Below are positions 1-4,898 of a stretch of DNA of 6,235 nucleotides, one piece after another (the first letter of the stretch is position 1; every line of letters begins with the position of its first letter). Location: NCBI GenBank assembly GCA_029256005.1, contig JAQSYS010000184.1, forward strand, positions 1 to 6,235, read 5' to 3'. A program made the position numbers and the translations under genes. The notes under the pieces were generated by a model that did not search any database, was not told the DNA's origin, and saw only the letters and a list, made by a program, of their open reading frames with translations. The DNA is from Sedimentibacter sp. Its GTDB lineage: Bacteria > Bacillota > Clostridia > Tissierellales > Sedimentibacteraceae.

Positions 1-240
1 ATAAAAATCGACAAAGCATTTACCGATAATATTAATGAAAAGCAAAATGAAGTTTTAATAGAAGGTATTATTCAAGCAGCTCACGTTTTAGGTATAGAGG
101 TTGTTGCTGAAGGAGTTGAAACTAAAGAGCAAGTTGATATATTAAAAAGAATTGGCTGTGACATAATCCAAGGTTACTATTACAGCAAACCACTGACACC
201 TGAAAAATTATATGAATATATTAAAATTCACACTCAATAG
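1..240 (+). CDS. C-terminal end of an EAL-domain c-di-GMP phosphodiesterase (5' truncated by the window)
   Basis: The open frame enters from the left edge in phase 1 and gives 79 residues before TAG. It is the tail of an EAL domain, the fold that hydrolyses cyclic di-GMP to pGpG. Visible landmarks are KIDKAF (residues 2-7, the usual LKID-x-x-F strand), VVAEGVET (34-41, with the conserved glutamates E37 and E40) and QGYYYSKPL (57-65, with the conserved Gln and Pro near the end of the barrel). These late motifs are intact, which argues for an active enzyme, but the EAL/ELL motif and the DDFG-type metal site lie outside the window. Such domains often follow a GGDEF or sensor domain, which cannot be checked here. 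The last codons form the left arm of the terminator at 223-250. The family call is firm; activity is inferred. Confidence 0.93.
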   Translation: MKIDKAFTDNINEKQNEVLIEGIIQAAHVLGIEVVAEGVETKEQVDILKRIGCDIIQGYYYSKPLTPEKLYEYIKIHTQ

Positions 241-250
241 TGTGAATTTT
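223..250. terminator. Bidirectional rho-independent terminator between convergent EAL and GGDEF genes
   Basis: A perfect 12-bp stem (223-234 with 239-250) has the 4-nt loop CAAT. On the plus strand it ends in five T residues (247-251), so it should stop the EAL transcript. The minus-strand read also ends in TTTT, inside the stem, and lies 21 nt past the stop of the cyclase gene, so it may serve both. The EAL stop codon TAG (238-240) spans the loop and the start of the right arm, so the left arm is coding. Confidence 0.85.
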
Positions 251-271
251 TGTATATGCTATACTGAAGGT

Positions 272-1372
272 CTAATAAACCTTTACTTTTTTATTTTCGT
301 ACATTTTTGCATCTGCATGAGCTAATACTTTATCAAAGTTCCCGATGTCTTTAGATTTGACTTCAAATATACCATAGCTGAAACCTAATATAACACCGTT
401 AAACTCCTCTGTTAAAATGACTTTCGATATTTGTTCCATTTTAATTTCTGCCATTTCTTTTGTAAGTTCTTTAAATATAATGACAAATTCATCTCCTGCA
501 AGTCTTGCAACAATATCTGATTTTCTTACGGAATTTTTCAACAATTCTGTATACTTTTTAAGGACCATATCTCCATAATGATGACCATACTTATCATTGA
601 AAAACTTAAAATTGTCTAAATCAATCATTACCACGCTAAAAGGTGCCTTTTTATTGTTAATGGCCTCAACTTCTTTATCAAATTCCTTTTTCAACATTCT
701 TCTGTTAATTAATCCTGTCAGCTCATCATAATTTGCCAAGTACTTCAATTTGGTTTGAGCCAGAGCATTTTTTATAGCTAGTTCTAATTCACACTTTATT
801 TGATTTAACAGATATACATCCTTTTCTGAAAAGGTGTGTTCTGGAATATTAGTATCCACATTCAATAAACCCATAAACTGATTATCAATGTAAATAGGAG
901 CAGATATAGTGCATGCTATATCCAGTGCATTCATTTTTTCGAACTGATCAATAGTTTCTTTACATATATTATTTCTATCAAACTCTCCAGGGTTATTTAT
1001 TATAACAGTTTCTTTAAACTCATTTATTTTAAAAAGATATACTTCTTCTTTTTTAAGTGAAAAACTCTCTAAATCCTTTACAAAACCTTTAACTACTTTG
1101 TAATGAAATCTTTCATCTAGATTATTATAAAGAAGAATACTTCCATTGGTAGCATTTGGAATTATATCCATAATAGTATCAAGTACAATTGAATATATTT
1201 TATCTTCATCATTAGTTTTAGAAATCAATTCATTTGTTTCAAAAAGCTTTTTTCTTACTGCTTCATAATTGTTTAGTTGATTCTTATGAAATTGAATTAT
1301 TTTATATTCATAAACTGAAATAAGTGTAACTATCAAGAATAAAACAATTAAAACTGACTCCAGGTTAAACAA
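272..1372 (-). CDS. Membrane-anchored GAF-GGDEF diguanylate cyclase (AGDEF variant)
   Basis: This enzyme is predicted to make cyclic di-GMP from two GTP. Numbering is from the upstream GTG at 1381: one hydrophobic segment (about 8-24), a short linker helix, a GAF-like sensor domain (about 50-205, including APIYIDNQFMGLLNVD), then a GGDEF domain (about 212-369). The domain shows DELTGLINRR (219-228), MIDLDNFKFFNDKYG (252-266) with metal-binding Asp, and the active-site loop RLAGDEF (293-299), where the first Gly is Ala. R286-x-x-D289 sits five residues before the loop, the usual place for the product-inhibition I-site. I chose TTG at 1372 because the Shine-Dalgarno overlaps the GTG at 1381; this gives 366 residues. 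The gene is monocistronic, with its own promoter, and converges on the EAL gene. The GAF ligand is unknown. AGDEF cyclases can be active, so I expect activity. Confidence 0.93.
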   Translation of the reverse strand: MFNLESVLIVLFLIVTLISVYEYKIIQFHKNQLNNYEAVRKKLFETNELISKTNDEDKIYSIVLDTIMDIIPNATNGSILLYNNLDERFHYKVVKGFVKDLESFSLKKEEVYLFKINEFKETVIINNPGEFDRNNICKETIDQFEKMNALDIACTISAPIYIDNQFMGLLNVDTNIPEHTFSEKDVYLLNQIKCELELAIKNALAQTKLKYLANYDELTGLINRRMLKKEFDKEVEAINNKKAPFSVVMIDLDNFKFFNDKYGHHYGDMVLKKYTELLKNSVRKSDIVARLAGDEFVIIFKELTKEMAEIKMEQISKVILTEEFNGVILGFSYGIFEVKSKDIGNFDKVLAHADAKMYENKKVKVY

Positions 1373-1380
1373 GAGATTCA

Positions 1381-1387
1381 CTCCTTT
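1381..1387 (-). promoter_or_regulatory. Ribosome binding site that selects the TTG start of the cyclase gene
   Basis: On the minus strand AAAGGAG ends at 1381, so its last G is also the first base of the in-frame GTG. A ribosome bound here could not use that GTG. Eight bases further on is the in-frame TTG (1372-1370), at a normal spacing. The frame has a stop shortly upstream, so no longer start exists. Confidence 0.7.
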
Positions 1388-1418
1388 ATTACATTCTTAC
1401 TGATACTACACATATTTC

Positions 1419-1447
1419 ATTATATCATATAAAAATAAAAAAGTTAA
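1419..1447 (-). promoter_or_regulatory. Sigma-A-type promoter of the diguanylate cyclase gene
   Basis: The minus strand has a -10 TATAAT (1419-1424) with an extended TG one base upstream, and a -35-like TTAACT (1442-1447) at a 17-bp spacing. The -35 matches TTGACA at four of six positions. The expected start site is near 1412, giving a leader of about 40 nt. Confidence 0.65.
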
Positions 1448-1460
1448 TTATTTTATTAAC
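1443..1460. repeat. Inverted repeat GTTAAT-N6-ATTAAC over the -35 of the cyclase promoter
   Basis: Two perfect 6-bp arms (1443-1448 and 1455-1460) are separated by 6 bp and overlap the -35 box. The placement suits a repressor or activator site. The region is very AT-rich, so a chance palindrome is possible. A second perfect repeat, TTTGAAA-TAT-TTTCAAA, lies at 1470-1486, next to the terminator A-tract. Confidence 0.35.
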
Positions 1461-1483
1461 AATTTATCCTTTGAAATATTTTC

Positions 1484-1520
1484 AAAAAAATTCACGTCTA
1501 AAGGAGACGTGATTTTTTTT
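1484..1520. terminator. Terminator after the SLH gene, T-tailed on both strands
   Basis: An 8-bp stem, TCACGTCT (1492-1499) with AGACGTGA (1505-1512), has a 5-nt loop. It is flanked by an A-tract (1484-1490) and a T-tract (1513-1520 and beyond), so each strand reads hairpin then T-run. On the minus strand it begins just downstream of the SLH stop codon (1520-1522) and ends that operon before the cyclase promoter. Confidence 0.88.
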
Positions 1521-3052
1521 TATTTAAACTTTTCATATGAGCGCAAACTCATAGCGATTGCCTGCTCCCTAGTAGCCATACCATAACCTTGTGCCTGATG
1601 CACTGTAGTAGTCGCTTTAGGCATAAAATTCCCCTGTGTATCTCCTGATATAATTCCTATTTTGTTCATATACTTAACTGATTCTACTGCCCAGTCAGAA
1701 ATATAATTCTGGTCCAGAAAATCCTTTACTCCCGCGATACTAAAATCTTCACTTGGAGAAATTGCTTTTAGTGCCCTAAATAGCATGGTTGCACATTGCT
1801 CACGATTAATAAGAACATTAGGTTCAAATGTTGTGTTTGAAGTTCCTTTGGTTATTTCAAGCTTAAATGCTTTAAGTATCTCAGGATTATTAGTGTCTAT
1901 AAAAGGATTTGGAGAATGTGCTACAGCTGAATTATTTGTTGTATTTTCATAAAGAGTAACCGCAAGTTCAGCAAATTCTTCTCTTGTAATAGGCTTTGTC
2001 ATATCAGCACCACTTAAAATGTCAGGAATTAAACCTGTATCATCAGCCTTTTTAAGTTCAGGAGTAGCCCAATCAGAAGCTTTACTCCAAGTTGGCATGT
2101 TGTGCGATATCACATTTGAAAACGGACTATAAATCATAACAGAGTTAGAATTACCTACATAACCTGACTGTTTATATTCTCTTAAATCTAAAGCATATCT
2201 TAATTTTATTTCAAAGCTTTCTTCGTCATAGCTTTGTTTTGAACTATCAAAGTAATCACTTGCTCTTATATTATATAATTCAGCAAACCATTCGGTGGTA
2301 ACCAATTTAAAATCATTGTCTCCTGAATTTCTCATCCAAACTTCAGTTCTCATAGAATTACTGGACATTGCATTTAAATCCTGGATATCGCCGTTCAGTC
2401 TGTCAGTATCTATAATAAAATACGGCTCATATCCTTGTTTAACAATCTCTGCTGATTTTAGAACAGGTGCATTATTTATTAGTTTATTGTAGTCAGCCTT
2501 AACGTTGTCTGAAAACACAAATTCTTTTGACCATGGTGAAATCACATATTCATCGTCAAAGGTTTCAGCAAAGCGTGCTCTAAATGTTATGGAATGGCTC
2601 TTTAAATATTCATAGCCTCCTTCTTTGAAAGCTACAAGTGAATCATCCTCTGGAAATATGCTGCTCATAGACCATCTTTCACTGTCATAATAATACTCGC
2701 CATTACTAAACGTAAAGTATAAATTACCCTTCTGATTTTCAGGCGGTGTATCCGGAGAATCCCAATCTGCAGAGTAATGCCAATTACCGCCATCTATTTT
2801 GTAGTCAATTTGAAAGTTCACCGTCAATGTGTGATTATCAGGATTATCCTCAGCCTTATTTTCTGTATAGGTACGAAGCTCCTCTGGAGCACTCAAAGTA
2901 AAATATACACTATCACCATAATAATGTCCTACACCAAAATGCTCCGGAGCACCAATAGATGTAGGAACATTTACATCAGCCACTGCCGTAAATGGTACTG
3001 CAGTGGTAATTAGCAAAATAACTAATAACATAGATAGTAATTTTCGTGACAT
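1520..3052 (-). CDS. Secreted S-layer-homology (SLH) cell-wall protein with two Ig-like units
   Basis: The 510-residue product is predicted to be exported and held on the cell surface. It opens with a typical signal peptide (MSRK, a hydrophobic core to about residue 20, likely cut after AVA at 25). Residues 26-320 are rich in beta strands and aromatics and seem to hold two related units (about 30-185 and 195-320). I recognise no catalytic motif there. Three SLH modules follow: about 328-370 with TREE (356-359), 383-432 with NREQ (416-419), and 443-505 with TREQ (494-497). SLH trimers usually bind pyruvylated secondary cell-wall polymer. The third module carries some extra residues (about 480-492) between FMP and TREQ. 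The ATG start has AGGAGG (3060-3065) 7 nt upstream. The gene follows the lipoprotein gene after 18 bp with no room for a promoter, so the two should be cotranscribed. The ligand or role is unknown. Confidence 0.9.
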   Translation of the reverse strand: MSRKLLSMLLVILLITTAVPFTAVADVNVPTSIGAPEHFGVGHYYGDSVYFTLSAPEELRTYTENKAEDNPDNHTLTVNFQIDYKIDGGNWHYSADWDSPDTPPENQKGNLYFTFSNGEYYYDSERWSMSSIFPEDDSLVAFKEGGYEYLKSHSITFRARFAETFDDEYVISPWSKEFVFSDNVKADYNKLINNAPVLKSAEIVKQGYEPYFIIDTDRLNGDIQDLNAMSSNSMRTEVWMRNSGDNDFKLVTTEWFAELYNIRASDYFDSSKQSYDEESFEIKLRYALDLREYKQSGYVGNSNSVMIYSPFSNVISHNMPTWSKASDWATPELKKADDTGLIPDILSGADMTKPITREEFAELAVTLYENTTNNSAVAHSPNPFIDTNNPEILKAFKLEITKGTSNTTFEPNVLINREQCATMLFRALKAISPSEDFSIAGVKDFLDQNYISDWAVESVKYMNKIGIISGDTQGNFMPKATTTVHQAQGYGMATREQAIAMSLRSYEKFK

Positions 3053-3070
3053 ACAATTTCCTCCTAAATT

Positions 3071-3598
3071 TTAAGGCAATTTTGAAGCTATAATTTTTGC
3101 AAGCTCTACAAGCTGTTCTTCACTTAAAATCCATTCACCTTCAGAATTTTTAGTTAACGTTTGTGTCATAACACTTTGGCTACCTTTAATAAATGTTAGT
3201 CTATATGGAGAATCTGGCAAACATATTGCAGCTTTGTCTCCAACATCTACTACTTCAGTGTAATATTCTTGATTTCCTCCTACCTCTTCATCATAAAAGT
3301 AATCCCCATAAAAACTTACTTCATAAACAATATCACCGTTGCTGTTTGTAAACTTAATTTTCTGTGGTTCCTCAACTTCCTTTATTCCATCAATACCCGA
3401 AATTTCTTCAACATCAGAGACCGAGATATATGCGCCATAGTTTGAAACAGTTGTTTGGGGAGTTTCAGCTGCAGGTTCATTTGCAGGAACTTCTGCGGTA
3501 GGTTTGGCGTCAGGCTCCTTAGATTCCTCCACGCTGCAACCAACTAGTGTGAAACATAATAATAAACTAAGAACAAAAATTGAAATCTTTTTCTTCAA
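3071..3598 (-). CDS. Small predicted lipoprotein, first gene of the SLH operon, function unknown
   Basis: The 175-residue product is predicted to be exported and lipid-anchored to the outer face of the membrane. The signal is MKKK, a hydrophobic stretch and the lipobox LVGC (18-21) with the acylated Cys at 21. A Pro/Ala/Glu-rich flexible linker (22-52) leads to one compact acidic domain (about 55-175). That domain starts with ISVSDVEEISGIDGIK, contains a Tyr-rich strand region (92-113) and ends in a helix-forming EEQLVELAKIIASKL (160-174). The layout resembles small extracellular domains of other clostridial lipoproteins, but I cannot assign a family. The start is TTG at 3598, the only in-frame start that yields the lysine-rich signal. 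The SLH gene follows after 18 bp, which suggests that both products act together at the envelope; that is inference. Confidence 0.88.
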   Translation of the reverse strand: MKKKISIFVLSLLLCFTLVGCSVEESKEPDAKPTAEVPANEPAAETPQTTVSNYGAYISVSDVEEISGIDGIKEVEEPQKIKFTNSNGDIVYEVSFYGDYFYDEEVGGNQEYYTEVVDVGDKAAICLPDSPYRLTFIKGSQSVMTQTLTKNSEGEWILSEEQLVELAKIIASKLP

Positions 3599-3605
3599 AA
3601 CATAA

Positions 3606-3613
3606 CACCCCTT
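3606..3613 (-). promoter_or_regulatory. Ribosome binding site for the TTG-started lipoprotein, with an overlapping AUG-UUU-UGA
   Basis: The minus strand reads AAGGGGTG, 7 to 9 nt before the TTG at 3598. Between them lies an out-of-frame ATG (3603-3601) that is followed by one codon and a TGA (3597-3595). This two-codon frame overlaps the true start and is closer to the ribosome binding site. Confidence 0.6.
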
Positions 3614-3665
3614 TTAGTTATTTATTTGTCTTAAATTACAATTAAACATTGTATATATCATATAA

Positions 3666-3674
3666 ATTATATCA
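3666..3674 (-). promoter_or_regulatory. Extended -10 promoter of the lipoprotein-SLH operon
   Basis: The minus strand reads TGATATAAT, a TGn extended -10 with a perfect TATAAT (3666-3671). I find no convincing -35 at 16-18 bp, where the T-rich tail of the upstream terminator lies. The predicted leader is about 60 nt. A second TGATATA lies 14 bp downstream and could be a weaker tandem -10. Confidence 0.55.
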
Positions 3675-3687
3675 TTTTTATGAACAA

Positions 3688-3734
3688 ACAAAAATCACCC
3701 TAAAAGTAGTATTTTTAATACTTAGAGGGTGATT
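3688..3734 (-). terminator. Rho-independent terminator of the AraC/LuxR-type regulator gene
   Basis: An outer 9-bp stem, AATCACCCT with AGGGTGATT (3693-3701 and 3726-3734), encloses a smaller AGTATT/AATACT hairpin. On the minus strand the stem is followed by T residues then GTTTG. It begins 4 nt after the regulator stop codon (3739-3741) and sits just before the lipoprotein promoter. Confidence 0.82.
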
Positions 3735-3738
3735 ATAA

Positions 3739-4560
3739 TTATGATTCAAAATACATCTTGCTGATTCTATAACTTAATTCCTTCCTTCCTGACACATTAC
3801 ATTTTTTATAAATATTTTTTGCATGTGTTTTAAGGGTATTTCGAGAAATAAAAAGCTTTTTGGATATTTCGTTATAATCAAACCTGTCAATTAAGAAAGA
3901 TGCAATCTCAATTTCTCTTTTAGTGAGTTTATTTTCAGGAAGAAGTTTATTATAGTAAGATAATATGAAATAGCTATCTGGATTTGTATAAATTATGGGA
4001 TCGTATTCACTGTTAACAATATATTCTCCGGTTACATTGGAATAATTCCTTGTATAGCTGCCTGTGTCTCGTAAAAGTTGTATTACCAGCTGTGTGGTCA
4101 AGCTTTGTACCATTAATTGGCAGTCATCGTTATTAAAAACCAATTCACTTTCAAGATCAGACAGGATTCTTAAGAATTGTTTACTTCTGCCATATTCAAC
4201 TTTAGAGAAATCTATATTGCTTTTTCCAGTAATATTTGATGCTATTTCTTCTAAAAAGTTCTTTTTGATAACAATATTTACATATTCCCTTGCAGGCATA
4301 TATGTTTTACATGAAAATTCAACTCCTGAGCCGATTGTAACAAGGCTATTCTTACCAAGATGAATTTCCTTTTTACCTATATTGGCAGGTGGCAAGTCAC
4401 AAGAAGCCAGTATAAAACTATAGTCCTCTGAGCACATTGTTTTATTCAATATAAATGCTCTTGGTTTGAATATTGCTATATTTTCGCTTATTATTGCTTT
4501 TGAATCTGAATAAACATCCTTTGGCACTTGATCAATTAAATCTTTAAATTTTCCTTCCAT
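3739..4560 (-). CDS. Transcriptional regulator: AraC-like sensory domain joined to a LuxR-type HTH
   Basis: The 273-residue cytoplasmic protein should bind DNA and respond to a small molecule. Residues about 20-170 follow the pattern of the cupin-like N-terminal half of AraC regulators: EDYSFILASCDLPPANIGKK (45-64), KNSLVTIGSGVEFSC (70-84), YVNIVIKKNFLEEI (93-106) and a helical segment with LMVQSLTTQLVIQLLRD (149-165). The C-terminus (211-270) is not an AraC HTH but a LuxR/GerE one: LTKREIEIASFLI (212-224), then EISKKLFISRNTLKTHAKNI (231-250) holding the recognition helix, then YKKCNVSGRKEL. There is no receiver domain or autoinducer domain. The ATG has a GGGGG ribosome binding site 7 nt upstream. 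The gene is monocistronic between two terminators. Possible targets are neighbours such as the lipoprotein-SLH operon downstream, but nothing proves this. Confidence 0.88.
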   Translation of the reverse strand: MEGKFKDLIDQVPKDVYSDSKAIISENIAIFKPRAFILNKTMCSEDYSFILASCDLPPANIGKKEIHLGKNSLVTIGSGVEFSCKTYMPAREYVNIVIKKNFLEEIASNITGKSNIDFSKVEYGRSKQFLRILSDLESELVFNNDDCQLMVQSLTTQLVIQLLRDTGSYTRNYSNVTGEYIVNSEYDPIIYTNPDSYFILSYYNKLLPENKLTKREIEIASFLIDRFDYNEISKKLFISRNTLKTHAKNIYKKCNVSGRKELSYRISKMYFES

Positions 4561-4619
4561 TATTATTCCCCCGAATAATTAAAAGATAATATATGCCAGT
4601 CCTAATATAGTACAATATT

Positions 4620-4628
4620 ATTTTACCA
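4620..4628 (-). promoter_or_regulatory. Likely extended -10 promoter of the regulator gene
   Basis: The minus strand reads TGGTAAAAT, a TGn extended -10 with TAAAAT (4620-4625), about 50 nt before the ribosome binding site. No good -35 is seen at standard spacing; the zone there is the tRNA terminator. Other AT-rich hexamers nearby could also serve. Confidence 0.35.
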
Positions 4629-4637
4629 TATATATGC

Positions 4638-4664
4638 AAAAAATCCAGCTTAAATTACAGCTGG
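4638..4664 (-). terminator. Terminator of the tRNA-Ser transcript
   Basis: On the minus strand CCAGCT and AGCTGG (4659-4664 and 4645-4650) form a 6-bp stem with an 8-nt loop, followed by A and six T residues (4638-4643). It lies 26 nt beyond the tRNA CCA end. The plus strand is also T-rich after the stem, but no plus-strand gene needs it. Confidence 0.82.
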
Positions 4665-4690
4665 TTTTGGTTTTTGCTTTTATATAATTT

Positions 4691-4780
4691 TGGCGGAGAA
4701 TGAGGGATTCGAACCCTCGTTACAGTTTCCCGTAAACACGCTTTCCAGGCGTGCTCCTTAAACCACTCGGACAACTCTCC
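4691..4780 (-). tRNA. tRNA-Ser with anticodon GGA (reads UCC and UCU)
   Basis: The 90-nt minus-strand sequence folds as a class II tRNA. The acceptor GGAGAGT pairs with ATTCTCC (one G-U pair). The D arm carries the AGTGGTTTAAGG type loop. The anticodon stem CACGC/GCGTG holds loop CTGGAAA with anticodon GGA. A long variable arm (stem TTACGG/CTGTAA with one G-U, GAAA loop) marks serine. The T arm is GAGGG-TTCGAAT-CCCTC. The discriminator is G, as expected for serine, and CCA is encoded. It has its own promoter and terminator and stands alone, not in a tRNA cluster. Confidence 0.98.
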
Positions 4781-4798
4781 ATAGTGCTCTCCATAGTG
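4775..4798. repeat. 12-bp tandem duplication spanning the tRNA-Ser 5' end and its leader
   Basis: The unit CTCTCCATAGTG occurs twice head to tail (4775-4786, 4787-4798). On the transcribed strand this is CACTATGGAGAG twice, so the first six bases of the mature tRNA (GGAGAG) are also present in the leader, 12 nt upstream of the RNase P site. Confidence 0.95.
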
Positions 4799-4814
4799 TT
4801 TTACAGCAAAAGTA

Positions 4815-4844
4815 ATTATATCTTAAACTATTGTCTTGTGTCAA
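4815..4844 (-). promoter_or_regulatory. Near-consensus sigma-A promoter of tRNA-Ser
   Basis: The minus strand has perfect TTGACA (4839-4844) and perfect TATAAT (4815-4820) with an 18-bp spacing. Transcription should start near 4808, leaving a leader of roughly 27 nt before the mature tRNA. It is the strongest promoter in the window, as expected for a stable RNA. Confidence 0.92.
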
Positions 4845-4860
4845 TGGTTTTTTATGTCTT

Positions 4861-4891
4861 ATGGGCGGGCATTAAAGTCAAGTCCGCCCAT
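4861..4891 (-). terminator. GC-rich hairpin after the degV-like gene, a possible terminator without a U-tract
   Basis: ATGGGCGG (4861-4868) pairs perfectly with CCGCCCAT (4884-4891) around a 15-nt loop, 7 nt past the DegV stop codon. The minus strand continues ATAAGACATAAAAAACC, so there is no T-run. It may end or protect the degV message, or be an imperfect terminator. Confidence 0.5.
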
Positions 4892-4898
4892 TAACCTA

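Noticed and set aside
1382..1490. A c-di-GMP riboswitch upstream of the cyclase gene
   Set aside because: The leader is about 40 nt and AT-rich, too short and without the conserved GEMM-type core. The other gaps also show none.
2295..2492. Short plus-strand open frame inside the SLH gene
   Set aside because: It lies fully antisense to a well-supported gene, has no ribosome binding site or recognisable domain, and looks like a shadow frame.
2777..3013. Plus-strand open frame inside the 5' part of the SLH gene
   Set aside because: It is antisense to the signal-peptide and first-unit coding region, with a low-complexity predicted protein and no start signals.
3052..3071. An independent promoter for the SLH gene
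   Set aside because: The 18-bp gap is taken up by the ribosome binding site, and no convincing promoter was seen in the end of the lipoprotein gene.
3599..3690. A riboswitch or small RNA in the lipoprotein leader
   Set aside because: I see only an AT-rich leader with promoter elements and no stable fold beyond the upstream terminator.
4064..4363. 99-codon plus-strand open frame inside the AraC/LuxR-type regulator gene
   Set aside because: It mirrors the coding periodicity of the regulator and shows no domain or ribosome binding site.
4691..4798. An integration site at the tRNA-Ser gene
   Set aside because: tRNA genes are common integration targets, but I see no integrase gene and no copy of the tRNA 3' end elsewhere in the window. 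The duplication present is at the 5' end.
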